A stretch of DNA of 50,883 bases from an uncultured Rhodocyclaceae bacterium (lineage in GTDB: Bacteria; Pseudomonadota; Gammaproteobacteria; Burkholderiales; Rhodocyclaceae), in the NCBI GenBank assembly GCA_900549295.1, contig URNG01000006.1, positions 1 through 50,883 of the forward strand, in the 5' to 3' direction. The translations under genes and the position numbers were made by a program. The notes beneath the pieces are model-generated. The model saw only the letters and a list, made by a program, of their open reading frames with translations, did no database searches and had not been told where the DNA came from. This document shows positions 8,357 through 15,458 of this stretch, piece after piece (within the stretch, counting starts at the first letter, position 1; the number at the start of each line of letters is the position of its first letter).

Positions 8357-8872
8357 CTATTCTCCTGTCGGGCAGGGCGCGAGCAGGTCGGCTTCCAGTT
8401 CGATTTCCAGGTCTTTTTTCAAACGCTGGTCGAGGAAATAGCCGCGATACAGGCGGCCCGCGTTTTCCATCTTGCGCTCGTGCGGGGTTTCCCAGCTATC
8501 GACGCGCAGTTGCACGAGGCCGATCTGTTCGCTGCGTTCGGGTTCGTTCGCGGTCAGGCATGGGCTTGCCTGGAAATGACGGACGGCTTCGGCGCGGCTG
8601 TATTGCTCGGGCAGTTTGTCTGCCACGCCCGGGCAGCGCGGCAGTTGCCGGGCGCTGACGGCGGCCGAAACCACATGCGCTTTCAGGTAATAGAGCGGTT
8701 CAACCAACACCCAGCCGGCGCCGCCTTCGCGGTACATGACGCAGGTGCCGGGCTGCAAGAGCTCGGGGTATTTGAACAGCAGACTGGCCGAAGGCCGCAG
8801 CGCGGCGGTTTCGGCCAGCGCAGATGAAGCCGGCAGGGCAAGACAGGCCAGAATGGCAGCCAGACGGCGCAT
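8357..8872 (-). CDS. Small exported protein of unknown function
   Basis: The 171-residue product has a clear signal peptide (Arg-Arg, hydrophobic core, ASSALAE cleavage region near 20-21), so it should be periplasmic. The mature part has four cysteines, which could make two disulfides, and no recognisable domain. It starts 15 bases after the stop of the PaaK-like ligase gene on the same strand, so it is probably the last gene of the LIV/ligase operon. No family was recognised. Confidence 0.65.
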   Translation of the reverse strand: MRRLAAILACLALPASSALAETAALRPSASLLFKYPELLQPGTCVMYREGGAGWVLVEPLYYLKAHVVSAAVSARQLPRCPGVADKLPEQYSRAEAVRHFQASPCLTANEPERSEQIGLVQLRVDSWETPHERKMENAGRLYRGYFLDQRLKKDLEIELEADLLAPCPTGE

Positions 8873-8887
8873 GGCGGTTCCCGGGAA

Positions 8888-10117
8888 TCAATAAACCCGT
8901 CTATCTTCGATCACTTTCCCATCGTTGGGCAAGCCCCCGCAGGCGACAAAGGTGATTTCACCGCGTAATTTGGTGCGCTCGCGCAAGGTTTCCAGAAGGC
9001 GTGACGACAGGCCCTCCGGAACCCCGTCGAGTTCGCAATGCAGCACCATGCGATCCTGGGCATCCGGGTTATCGACCACCAAACGCATGCGGGCGATTTC
9101 CGGAAAGCGCGCCTGAATCTCGGCGACCTGCTCGGGGTGTACGAACATGCCCTTGATCTTGGTGGTCTGATCGGCGCGCCCCAGCCAGCCGCGCAGACGC
9201 TGGTTGGTGCGCCCGCAGGCGGAGACGCCGGGCAGGATGGCGGACAGATCGCCGGTGGCAAAACGGATCAGCGGGTAATCGCGGTTGAAGGTGGTGACGA
9301 CGACTTCACCGACCTCACCCGGAGCCACCGGCGTGCCGGTACCGGGGCGGACGATTTCGAGCAAGACATCCTCTTCCACCACCATGCCAGCGTCGATTTC
9401 GGTTTCGTAGGCGATGGCCCCGATGTCCGCCGTGGCGTAGCACTGGCGCACACGGATACCGCGTTCTTGCAGGCTCTGCCGTATTGCACCGGGCAAGGCT
9501 TCGCCGGAAACCAGCGCGGTTTTCAGGGAGGAAATGTCAGCCCCCATGGCGGCGGCTTTATCGACGATGATTTTCAGAAAGGACGGCGTGCCGACATAAC
9601 CTGCCGGGCGCAGTCCGACCATGGCTTCCACCTGTTGCTCGGTCTGGCCGATGCCGCCCGGAAAAATCGGACAGCCCAGCTTGCGCGCACCGCCTTCAAA
9701 CAGGAAAGCACCGGGCGTGAAATGGTAGGAGAAGCAGTTGTGAATCAGGTCGCCCGGACGAAAGCCTGCGGCATACAAGGCGCGGGCAAATCGCCATTGG
9801 TCGACCTCATCCCCCTGGAATTCAAAAATAGGCCCGGGCGAGGCAAATACGCGCTTCACCTTGTCGCTGGCGAGTGCGTTCAGGCCGCCAAAGGGCGGCG
9901 TTGCTTTTTGCAGGTCGATCAGATCACGTTTGCGCGTCAGCGGCAGCGCCGCCAGCGCCGGACGCGAAGCGCAGCCTGCCGGATCGACTTCGGCCAGCGT
10001 CCGCGCGTAGTAAGCACTCGCCTGCTTCGCATGCGCGACCTGGCGCGTCAGCTTTTCCATCAGATCGGCCTCGCGCACCGCCGGATCGCGGATTTCGAGC
10101 GGGTCGTAGTAGCTCAT
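8888..10117 (-). CDS. PaaK-like (phenylacetate-CoA ligase family) AMP-binding protein
   Basis: The 409-residue protein resembles phenylacetate-CoA ligases in its middle and C-terminal regions. It has CYATADIGAIAYE (the aromatic/acidic A5-like motif), LIRFATGDLS (A7-like), and KIKGMFVHPEQVAEI at the start of the C-terminal domain. The Ser/Thr/Gly-rich P-loop normally near residue 100 is absent, and the matching region reads RVFASPGPIFEFQGD. It may still make acyl-CoA or may have another role. GGAG lies 8 bases before ATG 10117. It follows livF in the LIV operon, which suggests that it activates the imported acid. Confidence 0.8.
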   Translation of the reverse strand: MSYYDPLEIRDPAVREADLMEKLTRQVAHAKQASAYYARTLAEVDPAGCASRPALAALPLTRKRDLIDLQKATPPFGGLNALASDKVKRVFASPGPIFEFQGDEVDQWRFARALYAAGFRPGDLIHNCFSYHFTPGAFLFEGGARKLGCPIFPGGIGQTEQQVEAMVGLRPAGYVGTPSFLKIIVDKAAAMGADISSLKTALVSGEALPGAIRQSLQERGIRVRQCYATADIGAIAYETEIDAGMVVEEDVLLEIVRPGTGTPVAPGEVGEVVVTTFNRDYPLIRFATGDLSAILPGVSACGRTNQRLRGWLGRADQTTKIKGMFVHPEQVAEIQARFPEIARMRLVVDNPDAQDRMVLHCELDGVPEGLSSRLLETLRERTKLRGEITFVACGGLPNDGKVIEDRRVY

Positions 10118-10146
10118 TTTGTTTTCTCCGTTTTTTTACGGTCGAC

Positions 10147-10318
10147 CGTGAAGTGGCCCCTCTCCCCCGGCCCCTCTCCCGCGAGGGGGAATCAGGGTTT
10201 CAGCGGCCACAGCGCGAGATTGCAAAGTAGGCTCGCGGGGCAAGGCGGAGGCGAGCGCCGTTTGCTCCTGCAAACAAGCTCGCCGACAACGCCGCCCTGC
10301 GGGCCGCACTGCAATCTC
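10147..10318. repeat. Intergenic repeat-like segment with a long near-perfect hairpin
   Basis: The gap between livF and the PaaK-like gene holds a CCCCTCTCCC-rich segment (10147-10186) and then a hairpin spanning 10216-10318. Outer arms GAGATTGCA (10216-10224) and TGCAATCTC (10310-10318) pair exactly. Inner arms GGCGAGC (10250-10256) with GCTCGCC (10278-10284), and GTTTGC (10260-10265) with GCAAAC (10270-10275), nest on nearly the same centre around a TCCT loop. The arm reaches into the livF stop codon (10317-10319). It could be a REP- or MITE-like repeat, or an mRNA stabiliser that separates expression of the transporter from the ligase. Confidence 0.65.
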
Positions 10319-11150
10319 AAGAGAGCCAGCGTTTGCGGCGGCGGTAATGTTTGACTTCCTTGAACGACTTGCGCCCCGCCGAAGAGAGCCCGAGATAAAA
10401 CTCCTTGACGTCCTCGTTGGTGCGCAAATCTTCCGCCTCGCCTTCCATCACCACCCGGCCGTTTTCCAGGATGTAGCCGAAATCGGCGTATTTGAGGGCG
10501 ACCATGGTGTTTTGCTCGGCGAGCAGGAAGCTCACCTGCTCACGGCTGTTCAGGTCTTTGACGATCTCGAAGATTTCCTCGACGATCTGCGGTGCCAGAC
10601 CCATCGACGGCTCATCGAGCAGGATCATCTCCGGCTTGGCCATCAGGGCGCGGCCAATGGCGCACATCTGCTGTTCGCCGCCGGAGGTGTAGCCGGCCTG
10701 CGAGGTGCGCCGGGTCTTGAGGCGGGGGAAATAGTGGTACACCTTGTCCAGGCTGTCCTTCAGTTCGCCGCGCGAGATGCTGCGCGTGTAAGCGCCGGTG
10801 AGCAGGTTTTCCTCGATGGAGAGGTGGGCGAAACAGTGCCGCCCTTCCATCACCTGAATCACGCCGCGTTTGACGAGTTCATTGGGCGAGAGCTGGTCGA
10901 CGCGCTGCCCCTTGTATTCGACGGAACCCTTGGTGACGTCGCCGCGCTCGGCGCGCAGCAGGTTGGAAATGGCTTTCAGGGTGGTGGACTTGCCGGCTCC
11001 GTTGGCCCCGAGCAAAGCCACGATCTTGCCCTTGGGCACGGCGAGCGACACCCCCTTGAGCACCAGAATCACGTGGTCGTAGATGACTTCGATGTTGTTG
11101 ATGGCGAGGTAGTTCTCGACGGCAGCGGTGGCCGTGGCAGCTTGTGTCAT
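10317..11150 (-). CDS. livF: LIV-type ABC transporter ATP-binding protein LivF
   Basis: The 277-residue ATPase has a Walker A motif GANGAGKST (48-56), signature SGGEQQ (156-161) and Walker B MILLDEPSMGLAP (175-187). Both the MGLAP extension after Walker B and the short C-terminus are typical of LivF. It pairs with LivG on the cytoplasmic side of the LivH/LivM permease. The N-terminal extension (about 15 residues) and a basic C-terminal tail (HYRRRKRW) are slightly unusual. The substrate is unlikely to be only branched-chain amino acids, given the two ligase genes in the operon. Confidence 0.93.
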   Translation of the reverse strand: MTQAATATAAVENYLAINNIEVIYDHVILVLKGVSLAVPKGKIVALLGANGAGKSTTLKAISNLLRAERGDVTKGSVEYKGQRVDQLSPNELVKRGVIQVMEGRHCFAHLSIEENLLTGAYTRSISRGELKDSLDKVYHYFPRLKTRRTSQAGYTSGGEQQMCAIGRALMAKPEMILLDEPSMGLAPQIVEEIFEIVKDLNSREQVSFLLAEQNTMVALKYADFGYILENGRVVMEGEAEDLRTNEDVKEFYLGLSSAGRKSFKEVKHYRRRKRWLS

Positions 11151-11169
11151 GTCGGTTCCTTTGGGAGGG

Positions 11170-11213
11170 AAGGGAGAAGGGGAAAACCCCCACGCCCTTC
11201 CCCCTTCTCCCTT
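11170..11213. promoter_or_regulatory. Intercistronic hairpin between the binding-protein gene and livF
   Basis: AAGGGAGAAGGGG (11170-11182) and CCCCTTCTCCCTT (11201-11213) are perfect 13-base inverted arms around an 18-base loop. There is no T-run on the minus strand after it. Its position directly after the stop of the binding-protein gene fits an mRNA stabiliser that raises binding-protein levels over the following gene. Confidence 0.6.
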
Positions 11214-11222
11214 ACCAAAAAA

Positions 11223-12542
11223 TTACTTTTCCGCAGCGCAGTCACGCGGCGTGATGCCCTTTTCCTTGGCGTACTGCTTGGCGGACGCCTGGAACAGCGG
11301 GTGGATCAACTGCTTGTTGCCTTCGATCCAGCCCGATACCGGCGTCCACTTGGCACCGTCCCACTGCTGAATCTTCACCTTGCCGGAACCTTCGTGGTTG
11401 GCGCAGGAAGTCTTGATTTCCGGCAGCAGGTCGGTCGCGCCCAGTTGCTTGATGCGGGCATCGGTGATGTTGAGGTTTTCCAGCGCCCAGCGGGTCTGCT
11501 CGCCGTTCAGGGGCTTGCCCTTGCCGTACTTTTCCTGCCCCTTGCGGATCGCCTCGACCGACAGCACGGCTGCCGACACGCCACGGTTGTAGAGCACCGT
11601 GCCGATCTTCGACTTGTCCTGCAGATTGCCCTTGCCGGCGCCGTAGATCACCTTTTCCATGTCGGCGATCAGCGGAATGTGCTTGCCGGCGAGGTTCCAA
11701 GTGGCGGCCATGTAGCCCTTGGCGGCGTCGCCGGCCGGGATCACGTCCTCTTCCGAACCCGTCCACCACGAGCCGATCATCTTGTCGCGCGGGAAGCCGA
11801 CTTTCTGCGCCGCCTTCAGCGCCGTCTGGTTCATCACGCCCCAGCCCCAGAACACCACGAAATCGGGTTTTTCCTGACGGATGCGCAGCCACTGCGCGTT
11901 TTGCTCGTTACCCGGGTGGGCCACCGGAATCTGGACCAGGGTGAACTTGTTGAGCGAAGCCTCGGCTTCCATCGCGATGATGGCTTCCTTGCCGTAGGCC
12001 GAGTCGTGGTAGAGGTAGACGATCTTCTTGCCGGCCAGGTTGCCGCCCATCTTTTCCTTGATGAACTTGACGATGGCGGAAGCCTGCATCTGGTAGGTGG
12101 TGACCAGCGGGAAGGCGTAGGGGAAGACCGAGCCGTCCACCGCGTCGGTGCGGCCATAACCCATCATGGCGAGCGGCAGCTTGTCCTGCGCCGACTTGTC
12201 GATCAGCGCGTAGGAAATGCCGGTGGACATGGTGTGGATCGGGCCGGACGACTCCTTGGCCTTGCTCTTCAGACGCTCGTAGCACTCGACGCCCTTGGCG
12301 TTGTTGTACTCGGTTTCGCACTCTTCCCAGGTCAGGGTGACGCCGTTGACGCCGCCTTCCTTGGTATTGACGTAGTTGAGATAGTCGATGAAACCGCCAT
12401 AGAAAGCCTGACCGTTGGCCCCGTAGGCACCGACGCGGTAGCTCGGAATGGGAAAGAACTGGTCAGCCGCGAAAGTCTGCGGCGCAATCAGGGCCAGGGA
12501 AACCGCAGCGGCGGCAACAGCAGGTTTGAAAATTTTTTTCAT
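11223..12542 (-). CDS. LIV-type ABC transporter substrate-binding protein
   Basis: The 439-residue protein starts at ATG 12542, where a signal peptide begins (MKKIFKP, hydrophobic core, QTFAAD cleavage near 25). An upstream in-frame start would precede the signal peptide and was rejected. The mature protein is a periplasmic type I binding protein of the LivJ/Peripla_BP_6 kind, longer than LivJ itself. Such long versions often accompany transporters for aromatic or other carboxylic acids. It contains several cysteines (CETEYNNAKGVEC, and TSCAN and PRDCA late in the chain) that may form disulfides. It sits between livM and livF. Confidence 0.9.
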   Translation of the reverse strand: MKKIFKPAVAAAAVSLALIAPQTFAADQFFPIPSYRVGAYGANGQAFYGGFIDYLNYVNTKEGGVNGVTLTWEECETEYNNAKGVECYERLKSKAKESSGPIHTMSTGISYALIDKSAQDKLPLAMMGYGRTDAVDGSVFPYAFPLVTTYQMQASAIVKFIKEKMGGNLAGKKIVYLYHDSAYGKEAIIAMEAEASLNKFTLVQIPVAHPGNEQNAQWLRIRQEKPDFVVFWGWGVMNQTALKAAQKVGFPRDKMIGSWWTGSEEDVIPAGDAAKGYMAATWNLAGKHIPLIADMEKVIYGAGKGNLQDKSKIGTVLYNRGVSAAVLSVEAIRKGQEKYGKGKPLNGEQTRWALENLNITDARIKQLGATDLLPEIKTSCANHEGSGKVKIQQWDGAKWTPVSGWIEGNKQLIHPLFQASAKQYAKEKGITPRDCAAEK

Positions 12543-12594
12543 GGGTTGTCTCCTTCCAGTGTTACGAAAAAAGGCCGATACCAAGGGTTGCCCC

Positions 12595-13671
12595 TTAGTG
12601 CGGGAACGGCCACAGGCGCAGCTTCTCCTTGGCGATCTGCCACAGACGGGCCAACCCGTGCGGCTCGACGATCAGGAAGAACATGATCAGCGCACCGAAC
12701 ACCAGAATCTGGATGTGCGACACGGTGGCGCTGGAAAAGGGCAGACCGAACAGACCGGCCAGCATGGGCAGGGTCACGTCGAGGAAAATCGGCAGCAGCA
12801 GGATGAAAGCCGCGCCAAGAAAACTTCCCAGAATGGAGCCGACGCCGCCGATGATGATCATGAACAGGATGCGGAACGACATATCGAGCGAGAAGCCGTC
12901 CGGCTCGACCGAACCGAGGTAGCAGTAGGCGTAGAGCGCGCCAGCCACGCCGCAGTAGAAGGAGCTGACGGCAAAGGCCAGCAGCTTGGTGCGCATCAGG
13001 CGGATACCGATCACGGAAGCGGCCACGTCCATGTCGCGCACCGCCATCCAGGCCCGGCCCGTGGACGAGCGCACCATGTTCTTCGCCGCCAGCGCCATGA
13101 CGACGACGATACCCAGCACCAGGAGATACTTGCGCACCGGCGTGTTGAAAGCGAAGCCGAGAATCTCGATGTTCTGCGCCGAAATCACGCCGGACGATGA
13201 ATTGTTCGACAGCCAGGGAAACTTGGTCAGGCACCAGACGATGAAGAACTGCGCCGCCAGCGTCGCCACCGCCAGATAGAAACCCTTGATGCGCAGGCTG
13301 GGCAGGCCGAACAGGATGCCGACGCCCGCCGCCACCAGCCCCGCGCCGATGAAGGACACCAAGATCGGAATGCCCTCGATACGCAACTGGAAGTTATAGG
13401 CGGCGTAAGCGCCCACTGCCATGAAAGCCGCCGCGCCCAGGGACAACTGCCCGGCGTAGCCGGTGAGGATGTTCAGGCCAAGCGCGGCCAGCGAAAAGAT
13501 CAGAAAGGGGATCAGAATGGCCGAGAACCAGTATTCACTGGCGAACAGCGGCACCCCGAGAAAAGCCACGGCGAGCAGCAGCAACACGCCGACGCGATCC
13601 TGGCGGATGGGAAAAAGCTGCTGGTCGGCGGCGTAAGTGGTCTTGAACTGACCGGCTTCACGATAAAGCAT
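12595..13671 (-). CDS. livM: LIV-type ABC transporter permease LivM
   Basis: The 358-residue inner-membrane protein has about ten hydrophobic segments. It carries the LivM-type core, with LNILTGYAGQLSLGAAAF in the first half and the RAWMAVRDMDVAASVIGI cytoplasmic loop that contacts the ATPases. LivM forms the channel with LivH. The start at 13671 is preceded by AGGAG. A 77-base gap to livH contains a minor inverted repeat, GTGAAACG/CGTTTCAC (13697-13704 and 13721-13728). Confidence 0.92.
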   Translation of the reverse strand: MLYREAGQFKTTYAADQQLFPIRQDRVGVLLLLAVAFLGVPLFASEYWFSAILIPFLIFSLAALGLNILTGYAGQLSLGAAAFMAVGAYAAYNFQLRIEGIPILVSFIGAGLVAAGVGILFGLPSLRIKGFYLAVATLAAQFFIVWCLTKFPWLSNNSSSGVISAQNIEILGFAFNTPVRKYLLVLGIVVVMALAAKNMVRSSTGRAWMAVRDMDVAASVIGIRLMRTKLLAFAVSSFYCGVAGALYAYCYLGSVEPDGFSLDMSFRILFMIIIGGVGSILGSFLGAAFILLLPIFLDVTLPMLAGLFGLPFSSATVSHIQILVFGALIMFFLIVEPHGLARLWQIAKEKLRLWPFPH

Positions 13672-13748
13672 GGGAAACTCCTAAATGCTGTGAGGCGTGA
13701 AACGTGAGGGTGAGTTCATGCGTTTCACCGTTCACGTTGCACTCAAAT

Positions 13749-14663
13749 TCAGACACGATCGATGTGTTTCTCGCCGAACAGACCTTCGGGCCGGACGAGG
13801 AGGAACAAGAGCGCCAGCACATACGGGAACCAGCCTTCGATGCCGCCGAAGTTGCCGCCGAACAAGTCCTGCATCACCGGCGGGATGTAGATTTCAGCCA
13901 GTTTTTCCGAAGCGCCGATAATCAGGCCGCCGACGATGGCGCCCGGCACCGAGGTGAAACCGCCGAGGATCAGCACCGGCAGCGCCTTGAGTGCGGTGAA
14001 AGTGAGCGCGAACTGCACGCCGTTGCGCGCGCCCCACATCATGCCTGCCACCAGCGCCACGAAACCGGCGACGCCCCAGACGATGGCCCAGATGTGTTGC
14101 AGCGGAATACCGATCGACAGCGCCGCCTGGTGGTCGTCCGCCACCGCCCGCAGCGCCCGGCCAATGCGGGTGTACTGGAAGAACAGGGCCAAGGTGATGA
14201 CCAGCAGGGCGGCAACACCGGCGGCGATCAGGTCGAACTTGGAGATCACCATGTTCCAGTCTTCGAGAATCCAGGGAATCGGCTCATCGACGATGCCGAT
14301 GTCGAGCGCGCGCGGATCGCTGCCGAAGATCATCGGCGCCAGCCCTTCGATAAAGAAGGTCAGGCCGATGGTGGCCATGAACAGCGCGATCGGCGGCTGG
14401 TTGACCAGCTTGCGCAAGACGAATTTCTCGGTGCCGATGCCGAACGCCGTCATGATGCCGAAGGCCAGGATCACCGCCAGCCACAGGGGCGCGCCCCATT
14501 CCATGATGCCCACCACCGACAGCGCGGCGAGATAGACCATCGCGCCCTGGGCGAAGTTGAACACGCCCGAGGCTTTGTAGATCAGCACGAAACCGAGCGC
14601 CACCAGGGCGTACATGACGCCCGAGAGCAGGCCGCCGATCAGGACTTCAAAGAAAAATTCCAT
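13749..14663 (-). CDS. livH: LIV-type ABC transporter permease LivH
   Basis: The 304-residue membrane protein has the LivH pattern: an N-terminal LLSGVMYALVALGFVLIYKASGVFNFAQGAM region, the RALRAVADDHQAALSIGI coupling loop, and late GGFTSVPGAIVGGLIIG. It forms a heterodimeric channel with LivM. It lies 11 bases after livG with GGAGG in front of ATG 14663, consistent with one polycistronic transcript. Confidence 0.93.
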   Translation of the reverse strand: MEFFFEVLIGGLLSGVMYALVALGFVLIYKASGVFNFAQGAMVYLAALSVVGIMEWGAPLWLAVILAFGIMTAFGIGTEKFVLRKLVNQPPIALFMATIGLTFFIEGLAPMIFGSDPRALDIGIVDEPIPWILEDWNMVISKFDLIAAGVAALLVITLALFFQYTRIGRALRAVADDHQAALSIGIPLQHIWAIVWGVAGFVALVAGMMWGARNGVQFALTFTALKALPVLILGGFTSVPGAIVGGLIIGASEKLAEIYIPPVMQDLFGGNFGGIEGWFPYVLALLFLLVRPEGLFGEKHIDRV

Positions 14664-14674
14664 GTTCCGCCTCC

Positions 14675-15457
14675 TCAGTGACCCTGGCCCAGATAGGCCT
14701 TAATCACGTCTTCGTTGTTTTTCACGTCGTCCGGCGTGCCGTCGCCGATTTTCTTGCCGTAGTCGAGCACCACCACGCGATCGGAAATGTCCATCACCAC
14801 GCCCATGTCGTGTTCGATCAGGACGATGGTGGTGCCAAACTGGTCATTCACGTCCAGGATGAAGCGGCACATGTCCTGTTTTTCCTCGACGTTCATACCG
14901 GCCATCGGCTCGTCCAGCAGCAGCATCTTCGGCTCGGCGGCCAGCGCCCGGCCCAGTTCGACGCGCTTTTGCAGGCCGTAGGGCAGGCGTCCGACCGGCG
15001 TCTTGCGGATGTGCTGGATTTCCAGGAAGTCGATCACTTCCTCCACCTTCTGGCGATGTTCCAGTTCCTCGTTCTTGGCCCGGCCAAACCACAGGGCGTG
15101 TTCGAGGAAACTCGATTTCATCTTGGTGATGCGCCCGGTCATGATGTTGTCGAGCACACTCATGCCCTTGAACAGCGCGATGTTCTGGAAGGTGCGGGCG
15201 ATGTTCTGCTGCGCCGCCATGTGCGGCTCCATCTTCTTGCGCTCGCTGCCGCGCCAGAACACCTTACCTTCCTGCGGGTGATAGACGCCGTTGATGACGT
15301 TCAGCATGGAACTCTTGCCGGCCCCGTTCGGGCCGATGATGGCGCGAATCTCGTGCTCCATGACGTTGAAGGAAATATCCGTCAGCGCCTTGACGCCGCC
15401 AAAGCGCAGCGAAATGTTTTGCAGGTCGAGAATGACCTCGCCGATTTTCTTGCTCAT
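14675..15457 (-). CDS. livG: LIV-type ABC transporter ATP-binding protein LivG
   Basis: The 260-residue ATPase has Walker A GPNGAGKSS (42-50), a Q-loop region (TFQNIALFKGMSVLDN) and Walker B MLLLDEPMAGMNVEEK, the last with the MAGMN pattern typical of LivG. I chose ATG 15457, one base beyond the ligase stop, because AAAGGCGG stands before it. A start at 15478 would overlap the ligase. The gene follows directly from the ligase, so expression is probably coupled. Confidence 0.92.
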   Translation of the reverse strand: MSKKIGEVILDLQNISLRFGGVKALTDISFNVMEHEIRAIIGPNGAGKSSMLNVINGVYHPQEGKVFWRGSERKKMEPHMAAQQNIARTFQNIALFKGMSVLDNIMTGRITKMKSSFLEHALWFGRAKNEELEHRQKVEEVIDFLEIQHIRKTPVGRLPYGLQKRVELGRALAAEPKMLLLDEPMAGMNVEEKQDMCRFILDVNDQFGTTIVLIEHDMGVVMDISDRVVVLDYGKKIGDGTPDDVKNNEDVIKAYLGQGH

Positions 15458-15458
15458 C

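Noticed and set aside
10347..12686. Very long plus-strand open frame opposite livF and the binding-protein gene
   Set aside because: It is antisense to two clear ABC genes, rich in His/Asp/Gly/Val in the way GC-rich shadows are, and has no domain. Similar shadows at 15291-17474 (+), 26388-28706 (-), 35825-37561 (-) and 40332-41678 (-) were also dropped.
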